Shown: in pieces, positions 47,442 to 57,749 of the stretch | Layout of the letters: each line of letters begins with the position of its first letter | Position numbering within the stretch: the stretch's first letter is position 1 | Assembly (NCBI RefSeq): GCF_947493735.1 | Contig: NZ_CANLSL010000001.1 | Location: forward strand, 62,001-126,000 | DNA: 64,000 nucleotides | Reading direction: 5' to 3' | From: an uncultured Acinetobacter sp. | Lineage (GTDB): Bacteria > Pseudomonadota > Gammaproteobacteria > Pseudomonadales > Moraxellaceae | Program-made: the position numbers and the translations under genes | The notes under the pieces: generated by a model | Told to the model about the DNA's origin: nothing | The model's input: only the letters and a program-made list of their open reading frames with translations | Databases searched by the model: none

Positions 47442-47733
47442 GTGCTAAATCTCCAGATTACAAATTGTTCAGCATTATTTATATTTCTCGAGCAAAGAGA
47501 AATTATGATCAATTTACTTGTTTTTCATATAAACACCAAGAGAGATAGACGCAAATATACAAAAACTATCGATTTGTTCATATTTTGCAAAAGATTTTAT
47601 AGTTACTTTTAAAAGGCTAATGCCGATATAAACGCTAATAACGTTTTATTTTAATTATTTTGTCTAGATCGCTTGATTTTACATGCTTTTGCACTTATTA
47701 AATTCAATGAAGACAATATTTTAGAGTGTGAAT

Positions 47734-49758
47734 ATGCAACCCCAACCAGCGACATTACCTTTACCACAATTCAGTCAGATCAATATTCAACAATTAAAAC
47801 AAGATATTCTCGATTTGATTCAGCGTGGTTTAAATCTGCTTGCGCAAGTACAAACCCCACAGGATTTTCAGCACAGCTTACACACTGTTGAACAGTTTGA
47901 TGAATTTGAAAATCAATTTAGTGAGCTGTTTGGCGTGCTGTCACATCTCAATGCCGTGATGAACACGCCTGAGCTCCGTGAAGTCTATCAATCGCTCTTG
48001 CCAGAAATCAGTAACTTTTATACCCAAGCAGGGCAAAACGAAGCGCTTTATCAAACTTATCAGTTCATCGCTGATCAAGCCGAATTTGCCAACTTGCGTC
48101 CTGCATTGCAAAGCGCAATCCAACATGCCATCAAGGACTTTAAATTGTCTGGTGTAGCACTTCCGCCTGAGAAGAAAGCGATTTATGCGGAAAATGTCGC
48201 ACGTTTATCTCAGCTTTCTTCAGACTTTTCCAATCATGTGCTCGATGCCACACAGACATATCATTTGCCCTTAGATGATGCACAGCTCAAAGGCATTCCT
48301 ACCACTAGCCAAGCTTTGCTCCGTCAGTACGGTGAACAAAAAGGCTTAGATCAAGCGGTGGCAACCCTAGACATTCCAGCCTATCTCGCCATCATGACTT
48401 ATGCCGATGATCGTGAACTGCGCAAGACCATCTATCATGCCTATACCACGCGCGCCTCAGAGCTTGGCGGTCATGACGAATTTGATAATAGTGCCAACAT
48501 GCAAGAGATTTTGGCACTGCGTGAATCACAAGCGCAGTTGCTTGGATTTGCCAATTATGCCGAATTGTCTTTGGCGAAAAAAATGGCGCCAAGCGTAGAG
48601 AAAGTCCGTGAATTTCTAATTGATCTTGCCGACAAAGCCAAAGCGCCTGCCAAGCAAGAACTGGCGGAAATCCAAGCCTTTGCGGAAAAGGATGGCATTA
48701 CTGATTTGCAAGCATGGGACACCTCCTATTATGCTGAAAAGATTAAACAGCAAAATTTTAATCTGTCACAAGAAGCCTTAAAGCCATATTTCCCAATTCA
48801 AAAAGTGGTCAATGGTTTATTCCAAATCGCTGAAAAACTTTATGCAGTGAATATCGTTGAGAAGCAAGCGGATCTTTGGCATCCTGACGCCAAATATTAT
48901 GAAGTGGAAGAACATGGTCAAGTGATTGGCGGATTCTACTTTGACCTCTATGCACGTAGAAATAAACGTGGCGGTGCGTGGATGAGTGGCTTTCGTTCTA
49001 AAGTCAGAGATCAGCAACTTGATCAAAAGCCTGTGGCGTTTATGGTGTGTAACTTTGCACCGCCTGTTGGCGATCAACCTGCACAGCTCACCCATGATGA
49101 GATCACCACTTTATTCCATGAGTTTGGGCATGGCTTGCATCATATCTTGACTGAAGCTGATCATATCGGTGTGGCAGGTACACACGCCGTAGCGTGGGAT
49201 GCGGTCGAACTGCCAAGTCAGTTTATGGAATTTTGGGCGTGGGAAGAGCAAGGTCTAGATTTGATCAGTGCGCATATCGACTCAGGTGCACCACTGGAAA
49301 AGTCACTGTTAGATGCATTATTTGCCGCACGCTTCTTCCAAACAGGGATGCAAACTTTAAGACAAGTCGAATTTGCCTTGTTTGACTTAGATATTCATGC
49401 GCAAAGCCCTGCACCAACAACCGCACAGATTCAGCAAATTCTAGATCAAGTGCGGAGCCAAGTTGCAGTACTCAAAACCCCAACTGATAACCGCTTCCAA
49501 CACAGCTTTAGCCATATCTTTGCTGGCGGTTATGCGGCGGGTTATTACTCGTACAAATGGGCGGAAGTACTTGCCAGTGATGCGTTTGACCGCTTTGAAC
49601 AAGAAGGCATTTTTAATGTCGAAACAGGGCAAGCCTTCCGCAAAGCCATTCTTGCTGTCGGTGGGCAAGTCGAAGCTTTGCAAGCCTTCACCGAGTTTCG
49701 TGGTCGTGAGCCAAGTATTGATGCCTTGCTACGTCATAATGGCTGGACGGTTTCTTAA
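47734..49758 (+). CDS. prlC: Oligopeptidase A (M3 family)
   Basis: The 674-residue protein has the zinc site TLFHEFGHGLHHILT (HExxH) and the downstream glutamate in GVAGTHAVAWDAVELPSQFMEFWAWE. I choose the ATG at 47734 over the GTG two codons earlier on spacing from GAG. PrlC is a cytoplasmic peptidase that degrades signal peptides and short oligopeptides. A yheV-like gene follows, as in E. coli. Confidence 0.93.
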   Translation: MQPQPATLPLPQFSQINIQQLKQDILDLIQRGLNLLAQVQTPQDFQHSLHTVEQFDEFENQFSELFGVLSHLNAVMNTPELREVYQSLLPEISNFYTQAGQNEALYQTYQFIADQAEFANLRPALQSAIQHAIKDFKLSGVALPPEKKAIYAENVARLSQLSSDFSNHVLDATQTYHLPLDDAQLKGIPTTSQALLRQYGEQKGLDQAVATLDIPAYLAIMTYADDRELRKTIYHAYTTRASELGGHDEFDNSANMQEILALRESQAQLLGFANYAELSLAKKMAPSVEKVREFLIDLADKAKAPAKQELAEIQAFAEKDGITDLQAWDTSYYAEKIKQQNFNLSQEALKPYFPIQKVVNGLFQIAEKLYAVNIVEKQADLWHPDAKYYEVEEHGQVIGGFYFDLYARRNKRGGAWMSGFRSKVRDQQLDQKPVAFMVCNFAPPVGDQPAQLTHDEITTLFHEFGHGLHHILTEADHIGVAGTHAVAWDAVELPSQFMEFWAWEEQGLDLISAHIDSGAPLEKSLLDALFAARFFQTGMQTLRQVEFALFDLDIHAQSPAPTTAQIQQILDQVRSQVAVLKTPTDNRFQHSFSHIFAGGYAAGYYSYKWAEVLASDAFDRFEQEGIFNVETGQAFRKAILAVGGQVEALQAFTEFRGREPSIDALLRHNGWTVS

Positions 49759-49915
49759 ACTCTTAAAAATTTAAGCAAGTGAAACATTGGACGAGGTGTA
49801 GTGAATTCGCTACACTTAGCCTTGATTCAATGATCGCAAAGCATCTCATTGTAAAGCATTAGTTGCCGAACATCATATCATTGTGCAAATCAATTGAAAT
49901 TCATAGGTTGTATTC

Positions 49916-50122
49916 ATGAAGCGACGTTTTATCGCAGGGGCGAAATGCCCAAAATGTCAGGCACAAGATCGTGTCGTCATGATCACCACCAATGATGATG
50001 AGTGGATCGAATGTGTCGAATGCGACTATACAGAGCAACGACCTAGCGAAGAAAGCTACGTCGAGCCTGAAGTGCCTGACGATATTGGGGTGATACAATT
50101 TAAACCACGGCAACACAAATAA
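49916..50122 (+). CDS. yheV: YheV-family putative zinc-ribbon protein
   Basis: The 68-residue protein starts MKRRFIAGAKCPKCQAQDRV and has two CxxC pairs (CPKC and CVEC), typical of YheV. The function is unknown. The prlC-yheV order is shared with enterobacteria, which supports the call. Confidence 0.85.
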   Translation: MKRRFIAGAKCPKCQAQDRVVMITTNDDEWIECVECDYTEQRPSEESYVEPEVPDDIGVIQFKPRQHK

Positions 50123-50145
50123 TTTTAGTATTTACGGAAGACATT

Positions 50146-50622
50146 ATGTCGAGTGAAAATTCAAATAAAAACTTATGGATCATTATCGGTGTAATTTGCC
50201 TCGTTGTTTTGGCGATCGCAGCCTACGTGGGTTTACAGGATAATCAACCTGCCAAAAGTGCGACAACAACAGAAGAGTCAGCAGTTCGTCCACTCGAAGA
50301 ACACAGCTTAAGTGATGAACAGCTGACAGATATTGCCAAGCAATCCACAACACAAACTAAGCAAATGCTAGAAAATAGCGAAGAATTTGCGGCCTTAGTA
50401 GACGACTCACTGGTTGAACAGCCGATCGCTGAAGATCAAGCGCTACAAAAAGATGAGATTGCTCAGCTCGAAGAGATTCAAAAGCAACTGGGTGAGCAAA
50501 AAGATTTACTTGAACAGCAACATCAAGATGCAGACAAACTCCTTGAGCTGAAAGAACAACAGCTTGCTGCACTCGAAGCACAGCTTAAAAACTCTGGGAA
50601 TGCTCAGACCGCAGTACAGTAA
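50146..50622 (+). CDS. Membrane-anchored coiled-coil protein of unknown function
   Basis: The 158-residue protein has one N-terminal membrane segment (NLWIIIGVICLVVLAIAAYVGL, about 9-30) and an acidic, Gln/Glu-rich extracytoplasmic part. The last ~60 residues form a coiled coil (IAQLEEIQKQLGEQKDLLEQ, then LKEQQLAALEAQLKN). No enzyme motif is seen. It follows yheV by 23 bases and is probably co-transcribed with it. Confidence 0.7.
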   Translation: MSSENSNKNLWIIIGVICLVVLAIAAYVGLQDNQPAKSATTTEESAVRPLEEHSLSDEQLTDIAKQSTTQTKQMLENSEEFAALVDDSLVEQPIAEDQALQKDEIAQLEEIQKQLGEQKDLLEQQHQDADKLLELKEQQLAALEAQLKNSGNAQTAVQ

Positions 50623-50704
50623 TCATTCTACTGAGATTGCGACAATCCATCGCTTAATCTAAGAAATTCGGTACAATAACGCTTATTGTGCCGACTTTTC
50701 TATT

Positions 50705-51583
50705 ATGCACGACAGCTCTTCCAATATCCGCACTGCGCTCCTTTTACTTGCCACTTCTGCATTACTTTTTGCGACGATGGGTGTACTCATTCGCCTTGCC
50801 TCTCATACGGTTGACAATGCCACGATCGTGTTTTTTCGTAATGCGATTGGACTGATTTTTATTTTTCCGTTGGTCATCCGATCAGGTTTACAGAATCTTA
50901 AAACACAAAAGCTTTGGATGCATACTTGGCGTGCAGTGATCGGACTGATTGCGATGTATGGCTTTTTCTACGCCATTGCGCATATGAAATTGTCGAATGC
51001 GATGGTATTTACTTATTCTTCCCCGATTTTTATTCCTTTGGTTGCTTGGTTATTTTTAAGAGAGCGTATTACCGCTTGGATGCTGATCACTTCAATCTTG
51101 GGCATGATCGGTGTACTTTTCGTTGCCAAGCCAGATAGTGGTCTGTTTAATATGTTGTCGGCGGTAGGAATCACGGCAAGCTTTTGTGCTGCGATGGCCT
51201 TCGTTACAGTTCGTGCTTTGACCAGTACCGAGCCACCTGTGCGTATCGTTTTTTACTTCTGTTTAATTGCCACGATCATTTCTGCAATCCCCATGTTTTG
51301 GCATTGGCGTGCATTCGATATGATGGAAATTCTCTATCTCGTTGGTGCAGGCGTACTGGCAACTACCAGTCAGCTTTGTATGTCACATGCGTATAAACTC
51401 GCACCTGCGGGTCAGATTGGTCCTGCGAATTATTTAGCGATTATTTTTGCAGGGATTTGGGCAGCGATACTTTGGCAAGAATATCCTGATATGTTTAATC
51501 TGATCGGTTTTAGTTTAATCTTTATTGCGTTACTAATGTGTTCACCACAGATTCAGCGTAAAGTTCAGCGCCTATTCTCTTAG
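50705..51583 (+). CDS. EamA/DMT-family transporter
   Basis: The 292-residue inner-membrane protein has ten predicted membrane segments arranged as two EamA repeats, for example MKLSNAMVFTYSSPIFIPLVAWLFL in repeat one and KLAPAGQIGPANYLAIIFAGIWAAILW in repeat two. These export metabolites or drugs; the substrate cannot be inferred. It stands alone with a terminator downstream. Confidence 0.85.
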   Translation: MHDSSSNIRTALLLLATSALLFATMGVLIRLASHTVDNATIVFFRNAIGLIFIFPLVIRSGLQNLKTQKLWMHTWRAVIGLIAMYGFFYAIAHMKLSNAMVFTYSSPIFIPLVAWLFLRERITAWMLITSILGMIGVLFVAKPDSGLFNMLSAVGITASFCAAMAFVTVRALTSTEPPVRIVFYFCLIATIISAIPMFWHWRAFDMMEILYLVGAGVLATTSQLCMSHAYKLAPAGQIGPANYLAIIFAGIWAAILWQEYPDMFNLIGFSLIFIALLMCSPQIQRKVQRLFS

Positions 51584-51657
51584 CAACGTCCTTCTCAATA
51601 AGTTCACTCTTATCAACATCTAAAGTATCCGCAATAAGGTATCTGCAATTTCACGAA

Positions 51658-51687
51658 AAAAATAAGCATCCGAAGATGCTTATTTTT
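51658..51687. terminator. Bidirectional terminator
   Basis: The 13-bp stem AAAAATAAGCATC / GATGCTTATTTTT with loop CGAA lies between the EamA gene and the convergent TRAP gene. Confidence 0.9.
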
Positions 51688-51733
51688 ACCGATAAATTTC
51701 TACTCTTTATCTATCAAACTGTATTTACCAAAC

Positions 51734-53917
51734 TTATTGGTACCAACCAAACAGTTTGAGTAAATATGGGATAAAGGTCACGATCAACATCGCAGGGAAC
51801 ATCACCATCAATGGTAATAACCAACGCTCGAAGCGATAGTAGAATGACAAGTGACGTACCTCAGCATCGGCATCTGCAACCTCAGCATCACCGATAGACT
51901 GCCTTGCGAGGAGCTGATTCAGTGCAACAGGTGGTGATACATAACCAAGCTCAAAGCTGATCAATGCAATCATCCAGAAGTGAACTGGTTCAATACCATA
52001 CGAGTAAGCCACTGGCGCAACTGTCGCAGAGATCAAGATCACCGCACCGAATGGATCCATGACCATACCGACGAAGATCATCAAGATCGCAAGCATCGTC
52101 AATGCCATCACGATACTGCTCAAGTCAGTTGGCATGATGCTCATCACTTCGATACGCTCAAGATAACCACCGACACTCACAGACAATGCCATCAGCATAA
52201 TCAATGCGCCAATATGACCAATGGTTTCAAAGGTTGCATAACTCACCGACTTGAAGAAACCAATCTGTTCACGTGGCTCATGTGTCGGTGCATTGGCATG
52301 TTCGTAGTCTTGTAGCGACTCATCCCAATGACCTGTTGCAGGTTGTGGTTCAGGTGCTTTACGCAGTGAATCAAACAATACCATTGCCAACAGAATAATC
52401 GGCATGATCACTTGCGCTGTGAACTCATTCAAGTTGGTATCAAGTACAAACTTGTAGAATGCCCAAACTGCTACTGCGATCACGATATACGGTGATACAG
52501 GTACCAATGCTTTGGCAGAGTTTGGGAATGCGACCGCAGGTGATGCAATACGGAACTTCTCTTTCGCCAAAATCAATGAAATGATCAAGAATAACGTTGA
52601 GGTCAACAAGAACACGTACACACCATAATGGTAGAGCAAGTCAGTTGTGACTTCTTTATTCAAAGATGCAATGACCACGATCAATAGGCATGGACGAAGT
52701 ACCACACCCATCGAACCTGACATCGCAGCAGCAGCAATCGCATACTGACGACGACCGCCCGCATTCCACACTTCACGATAAATGATCGCACCCGCAGCGA
52801 TTACGAAGATACCCGAAGCACCTGTATATGCTGTCGGTAGAGCCGCAGCCAATAGAATCAACCACGTTAAGGTTTCAGGCGCAAAGTTCCACGGACGTAG
52901 AATATTCAAGAATAAATCGACGACACGAGTTCGCTTGAGCAACATACCCACCCAAATGAATAATGATAAGCTCAAGAAGATATTTGAGAACTCAATGAGT
53001 TGTCCCAAATATATCGCTTGCCCCATCGGATAGTTCATCAGGAAGCTAAAGTTTGCACCTGTAGAAATCGCCATGTAGGCATACAAAGGCACACTTAGCA
53101 ACGCTAGCCCGATGCTTCCACCCTCTTGGGTTGGCACAGGTGGTTTCGCCAATTTATACAAGCTGATCAAGGTCAACAGCGAGAATAAACCAATCCACAG
53201 CCAGTAAATAATCTGCATCTTGGTCGCAACTTCGACCCCTGCATTCATCGCCGAATTGTATTGGAAAATACAGGCACTGGTCAGGAATAGGTTGGCAATC
53301 ACCATTGCCACGCCATAGACCTTAAAGTCGATCTTGGTACTCGGCGCTCGAAGCCCGATATGATGAATGTTAAACGTCGTAATGATCGACGCAATCGCCA
53401 CCATGAGCATGAGCAGTAACGCACGGTATTCCGTACCAAACTTAAAGATACCGAAGAAAGTCGTTTCAAAGGCACGATAAGTCCGAACACTCGGATGCTC
53501 GTCTATATGGGTGACGATCTGATCATAAAAATTATGCTTTTCTACACAGGACACTTGCCCTGCAATGATTGAATTACGTACATCTTCCTCTGAGGCAACC
53601 CCAAAGAAGTCCGCAAATTCATCACTTTGATTGGCTGCCATCTGTTGTTGAACTGCAGCATCAATATCAATATTGCGTTCACAACTCGGTTTTTAAGGGT
53701 CTGCACGAAGGAAGGAGTATTGAATCCCAGTATCAGGATCACCGTAGATTTGCTCACCGACACATAATAGCTGTCCGTGGATCATCTCTCCAGTACCAAT
53801 GATCAGGGTGAGTAGCAATAAGAAAAAGATGGCAATGGTCGATAACCATTCATATCCATTTCTAGGCTTCCCTGGATCAACCTTATGTGCATCGTGGTGT
53901 TGATTACTATCTTGCAT
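51734..53917 (-). pseudogene. Fused TRAP transporter permease (DctQ-DctM type), interrupted by an in-frame stop
   Basis: A single frame of 727 codons runs from the ATG at 53917 (MQDSNQHHDAHKVDPGKPRN) to 51734. It is broken by one TAA at 53693-53695, after ...QYSFLRADP and before KPSCERN. The natural protein joins small-permease-like N-terminal membrane segments to a DctM-type large permease, including GQAIYLGQLIEFSNIFLSLS, AYTGASGIFVIAAGAI and SFELGYVSPPVALNQL. The first internal ATG (53641) would give 635 residues without the first membrane segment. The usual DctP binding protein is not adjacent. A sequencing error at this base is possible. Confidence 0.82.
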
Positions 53918-54150
53918 ATGTATCCCACATTGATTACAAACGCCAGTCTGAGAAGCTCATTTTCTCGACCATTGCATCTGCTTGTTGTTATTACATCCAT
54001 TTGATGCCGATCCCGACATCTCACTTTCCAGTTTTGTATAATTTGCAGTATTTCTAAGCAATTGAAAATAGCAATTTTCAAATTATTTGCGTTAATTTAG
54101 TCAACTCATGCCAAGTCTTTACCGTCGAATCCGCGAATATCCATCCGCTT

Positions 54151-54741
54151 TTAATAGACCAAACGAAGTGCCCATTTTGCACAGATACGATTCCAAAGCA
54201 AAACTATCAACAGCAGTATCATGCTCATCAATGCGCCGATCTGATGGGCTTCGATCAAGATCGGACTACCTATCATTTGCATCGTGGCAGAGATTTCACC
54301 GACTGTTGCTTCCCAAATCAACTTTGCGATCAAGCCTGCAAGGATAAGTGTTGCAAATAATCGCTCTCGTGGAAATTGCATAGACACAAGCGCCGCCATT
54401 GCATACAAGCCATGTAGCACACCTGAAAACCCTGCATAGGCTTCGATCTGAGGAAAGCACCAATAAAAGCCCAAGCTGATCATCAACGGTAATATGACAA
54501 TAAAAAGTAACAGCAGGCGCGTGCGAATTTTATGGAAAATAAAAGGAAAACAGATAAAGGCGATCAGATTGAGTAGATAATGTACCCACCCCACATGCAC
54601 CCAATGCGCTGTAATAAATCGCCACGGTTGTGACAACATCACTTCACGCAGATAAATAAAAAAATCAGGCGCAAATTGCATAATTGCACTCAGCAGTGCG
54701 CTGAGTACAATCAACATCAATTTGCCTTGCTCTGATTTCAT
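54151..54741 (-). CDS. rrtA: Rhombosortase (rhomboid family GlyGly-CTERM serine protease)
   Basis: The 196-residue membrane protein has about six membrane segments. The rhomboid serine motif is GFSGVLHGLY (GxSG with active Ser), and the histidine is in IEAHQIGALMSM. HWVHVGWVHYLLNL matches the N-terminal rhomboid region. It is short like rhombosortases, which cut GlyGly-CTERM tails from exported proteins. No GlyGly-CTERM protein lies in the window. Confidence 0.85.
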   Translation of the reverse strand: MKSEQGKLMLIVLSALLSAIMQFAPDFFIYLREVMLSQPWRFITAHWVHVGWVHYLLNLIAFICFPFIFHKIRTRLLLLFIVILPLMISLGFYWCFPQIEAYAGFSGVLHGLYAMAALVSMQFPRERLFATLILAGLIAKLIWEATVGEISATMQMIGSPILIEAHQIGALMSMILLLIVLLWNRICAKWALRLVY

Positions 54742-54792
54742 TCGCTACCTTAACTTGATTTTCAGTAGCCTACTGCTTTTGATTACAGACTG

Positions 54793-54975
54793 TTATTCCG
54801 CAGGTTGGCTATCAGACTCTACTGCCTCATCTTCGACTGCTTCTTCCACAATTTCAGCTTCAACAGCTTCTTCTGCTTGACTCTCTGTCGCTTCAGATTC
54901 AGTTGCTTGCTCTTCAACTGCTTCTGCCTCTACGGTTTCTTCGACAGCTTCTGGCTCAGCTTCAACCGCTGGCAT
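54793..54975 (-). CDS. Small highly acidic protein
   Basis: The 60-residue product is almost entirely Glu, Ala, Val, Ser and Thr (for example AEAVEEQATESEATES) and has no hydrophobic segment. An AGAGGA binding site about 10 bases before the ATG supports translation. Repeated EAVE units suggest slippage-driven growth. No family is recognised; a disordered cytoplasmic protein is the only thing the sequence suggests. Confidence 0.55.
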   Translation of the reverse strand: MPAVEAEPEAVEETVEAEAVEEQATESEATESQAEEAVEAEIVEEAVEDEAVESDSQPAE

Positions 54976-55138
54976 AAATAGACGTCCTCTATCTCAATAT
55001 TTTTTTGATGTCCCTAACCACTCACCATAGCAAAGCTTATTGTTGTTGAAAAGACCGCTTTGCAAGTGTTACTTGGCAGTATAGTCAATTTACCGCTCAG
55101 ATCAAATATTCTACAGCATTATTTTTTATTCTAGGCAT

Positions 55139-55174
55139 AAAAAACAAGCCTATGGGAGAATAGACTTGTTTTTG
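55139..55174 (-). terminator. Terminator after the 35-residue protein gene
   Basis: The stem AAACAAG-CTAT / ATAG-CTTGTTT has one mismatch and a GGGAGA loop. T-runs flank it on both strands. Confidence 0.75.
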
Positions 55175-55203
55175 TGTACAACTTAAAGCATTAAATGCTG
55201 ATT

Positions 55204-55311
55204 TTAAGAATGTTGATGACTCAACATTTCACGAAGTACAGTGCCTGCACGACCAATGACGATTGCAAGAACAATGGCTAACAGGACGAAAAGATAAGTT
55301 GGAATAATCAT
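55204..55311 (-). CDS. 35-residue single-span membrane protein
   Basis: A short frame from the ATG at 55311 encodes MIIPTYLFVLLAIVLAIVIG followed by RAGTVLREMLSHQHS. GAGGTGAG about 8 bases upstream is a convincing ribosome-binding site, and a terminator lies 30 bases after the stop, so it looks like a real single-gene unit. Hydrophobic residues 2-20 form one membrane helix. It resembles no small protein I can name. Confidence 0.6.
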   Translation of the reverse strand: MIIPTYLFVLLAIVLAIVIGRAGTVLREMLSHQHS

Positions 55312-55494
55312 TTCACTCACCTCTATCTCAGTTTATGAGTATTTATACTATCCAAAAATAATTTCAACCTAAGCCATTTTGTCCAACAATTTATCCACAT
55401 TTGATCAAAATGTGAAATATGTCCCGAATTAATAAATTGTCGAAACATCAGGCTCATTAGACCGAACTGCTTTTCTTGCCAATCATTTAACCGA

Positions 55495-56667
55495 TTAAAG
55501 CGTTCTAGAAATCAGCTCTTTCATGATCTCATTCGTACCTGCATAGATACGATTGGCTCGGTTGTCGATGTACGCTCTAGCGATTGGGTACTCAAGCATA
55601 TAGCCATAACCACCATGCAATTGCACACATTCATCGACGACTTTGGAGAACATATCCGAAATCTTGTACTTCGCCGCCGCCGCCGCATCAATGCCAAGTT
55701 TTTCTTCGAGCTGAAGCTCCATACAACGATCCAAATAAGCACGACTGAAATCTATCTCGGTACGTAGTTCCGCAAGTTTAAAGCGTGTATTTTGAAAGCT
55801 TGCCACTGTTTTGCCGAAAGCTTTGCGCTCTTTGGTGTATTGAATAGTATGTGCAAGGGCTGCTTCCGCACCTGCCTGACAGATGATCGCAACTAACATA
55901 CGCTCCCATGCAAGCTCTTTCATCAACATCATAAATCCCATGCCTTGCATACCAAGTAAGTTTTCTTTTGGCACTCGGACATTATCAAAAAATAGCTCGC
56001 AAGTATCTTGCCCTTTCATCCCAACTTTTTTGAGTGGTTTGCCTTTGCTAAAGCCTGCACGATCCGCTTCAACGATGATCAAGGATAAATTCGCAGAGCC
56101 TTTTTCTTCTTTACCTGTTTTGCAGACCACGATCGCCATATCGCAAAGATAGCCATTGGTGATAAAGATTTTTGAACCATTAATAATATAGTCATCACCA
56201 TCAAGCTCTGCGGTAGTACGCACCGCTTGCAAATCTGAACCTGTACCCGGCTCAGTCATGGCAATCGCTGTGACGGTTTCACCAGCTGCCATTTTCGGTA
56301 GCCAGTGGTTTTTTTGTGCATCATTACCAAAGTTATTAATGTAATTGGCGACGATATCAGAGTGCAGTGAGAAGCCTGTACTGGAGTCCATCGCATAGGC
56401 TTGTTCTTCGATGAGAATCATACTGTACAAACGATCTACACCTGAGCCACCGTACTGCTCAGGCATGGTCGCACAGAGCAAACCGAGCTCGCCCGCCTTG
56501 TTCCACAAGTCACGATCGACATGCTGTTGTGTTTCGTATTTTTCGATATTTGGCACCACTTCTTTTTCATAGAAGCGACGCACCGTGTCACGAAAGGCAT
56601 CGTGTTCAGCATTAAATAAATTGCGGGGAAGCATATTGGCAATCGGACGAATCGCACCTTCAGACAT
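55495..56667 (-). CDS. Acyl-CoA dehydrogenase
   Basis: The 390-residue protein has the family signatures TAIAMTEPGTGSDL (FAD binding), YIINGSKIFITNG and the C-terminal QLHGGYGYMLEYPIARAYIDNR with EIMKELISR. The catalytic base position is near GTNEIM. It oxidises acyl-CoA to 2-enoyl-CoA with transfer of electrons to ETF; the chain specificity is not clear. It stands alone, divergent from sdhE. Confidence 0.88.
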   Translation of the reverse strand: MSEGAIRPIANMLPRNLFNAEHDAFRDTVRRFYEKEVVPNIEKYETQQHVDRDLWNKAGELGLLCATMPEQYGGSGVDRLYSMILIEEQAYAMDSSTGFSLHSDIVANYINNFGNDAQKNHWLPKMAAGETVTAIAMTEPGTGSDLQAVRTTAELDGDDYIINGSKIFITNGYLCDMAIVVCKTGKEEKGSANLSLIIVEADRAGFSKGKPLKKVGMKGQDTCELFFDNVRVPKENLLGMQGMGFMMLMKELAWERMLVAIICQAGAEAALAHTIQYTKERKAFGKTVASFQNTRFKLAELRTEIDFSRAYLDRCMELQLEEKLGIDAAAAAKYKISDMFSKVVDECVQLHGGYGYMLEYPIARAYIDNRANRIYAGTNEIMKELISRTL

Positions 56668-56942
56668 AACAAATCCTTGTATTCAAAATCATTTAAAAAC
56701 ATTCAATCTTTAAAACGTGAAAATTTTCACCATTCAATTCGCCATTTAGTTAAAAGCATCGTTCGAGATCAAACAATGCGCACAATGCTCAAATCCAAAG
56801 AAGAACTGGCAGATTTTGCCAAGACCACAATTCAGTTAAATGCAATCAATCCAATACAGAAAGTCAGAGAAATATGGAAAAATGGTTTACAATTTCACGA
56901 ATTTAATCGGTTTGATTCCGATTCACTCATTAAGGATATGTT

Positions 56943-57203
56943 ATGTCAGTCGAACCTACTTTAGAACAGCGCAAAGTCATCTACCGTGCCCGTCGTGGCT
57001 TAAAAGAGTTGGATATTTATTTTGATCCTTATGTGAAAACTCAGTATTTAACTGCACCTGCTGATGAGCAAGCCTTATTTGAAAACTTGGTCGAACAAGA
57101 AGATCCAGATTTGCTTGATTGGTTTATGGCAGTGTCTGAGCCTGAGAATAAAGCCTTGCTTGATTTGATTGCGAAGATGAAAAGTTTCGTGCACAGCAAC
57201 TAA
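56943..57203 (+). CDS. sdhE: FAD assembly factor SdhE
   Basis: The 86-residue protein contains IYRARRGLKELDIYFDPYV, in which RGLKELD corresponds to the flavinylation motif RGxxELD of SdhE (YgfY). It helps attach FAD to succinate dehydrogenase and related flavoproteins. The following gene is ygfX-like, as in E. coli. Confidence 0.88.
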   Translation: MSVEPTLEQRKVIYRARRGLKELDIYFDPYVKTQYLTAPADEQALFENLVEQEDPDLLDWFMAVSEPENKALLDLIAKMKSFVHSN

Positions 57204-57240
57204 CTGTCTTTTCATCACAAGCATTTTGAAATATTGAGTT

Positions 57241-57663
57241 ATGGATACGTCAAGTCTATATGTACAGCTCAAAGTCAGTTTTTATAAATTACTGATTCAC
57301 ATTGGTTTATTAGCTATTTTATTTGTACTTGCTTTACAAACCATGCCAAGTATTTGGGCGTTCTTATTGACCGTCGTAGCAGGTTTCTTGTCTTTATTTT
57401 TTAGAAATCGCTCGCCCATCACAGCAATGGCACATTTAGATCAAAACACGTGGACACTCGCAAGAAATTCACTTAAAAATTCTCAAGTTGCCAAATCGAA
57501 TCTTCAACAACAAGCCGAATTAAAATCAATTCAATCCTTTGGCGCATTATTGCTTTTTCAATTTGTGAATCATGAGGAAAGGGCGATTCATCTGTGGATT
57601 GCCAAAGATCAAGTTTCCCTTGTTGATTGGAAAAAACTCAAACAATTACAACTATTGAATTAG
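57241..57663 (+). CDS. YgfX-like membrane protein
   Basis: The 140-residue protein has two N-terminal hydrophobic segments (YKLLIHIGLLAILFVLALQ and IWAFLLTVVAGFLSLFF) followed by a soluble part with IHLWIAKDQVSLVDWKKLKQL. Position after sdhE and this layout match YgfX (CptA), partner of SdhE in E. coli. Sequence identity to YgfX is low by eye, so the call relies partly on gene order. Confidence 0.65.
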   Translation: MDTSSLYVQLKVSFYKLLIHIGLLAILFVLALQTMPSIWAFLLTVVAGFLSLFFRNRSPITAMAHLDQNTWTLARNSLKNSQVAKSNLQQQAELKSIQSFGALLLFQFVNHEERAIHLWIAKDQVSLVDWKKLKQLQLLN

Positions 57664-57692
57664 CGTATTCAACCCACGCACAGCCCATTAAA

Positions 57693-57722
57693 AAACCATC
57701 CCGAAGGATGGTTTAGATTTTG
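57693..57722. terminator. Terminator between ygfX-like and serA
   Basis: The stem AAACCATCC / GGATGGTTT with loop CGAA is followed by AGATTTTG and preceded by an A-run, and it separates two convergent genes. Confidence 0.85.
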
Positions 57723-57749
57723 TAGGATTATTTATTGCTTTAACGATAC

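Noticed and set aside
53542..53763. Separate small-permease gene between the two TRAP fragments
   Set aside because: The two fragments are in the same frame across the TAA, so this open frame is a shadow.
56677..56964. Plus-strand open frame before sdhE
   Set aside because: It crosses the acyl-CoA dehydrogenase promoter and overlaps the sdhE start. No binding site and no recognisable features.
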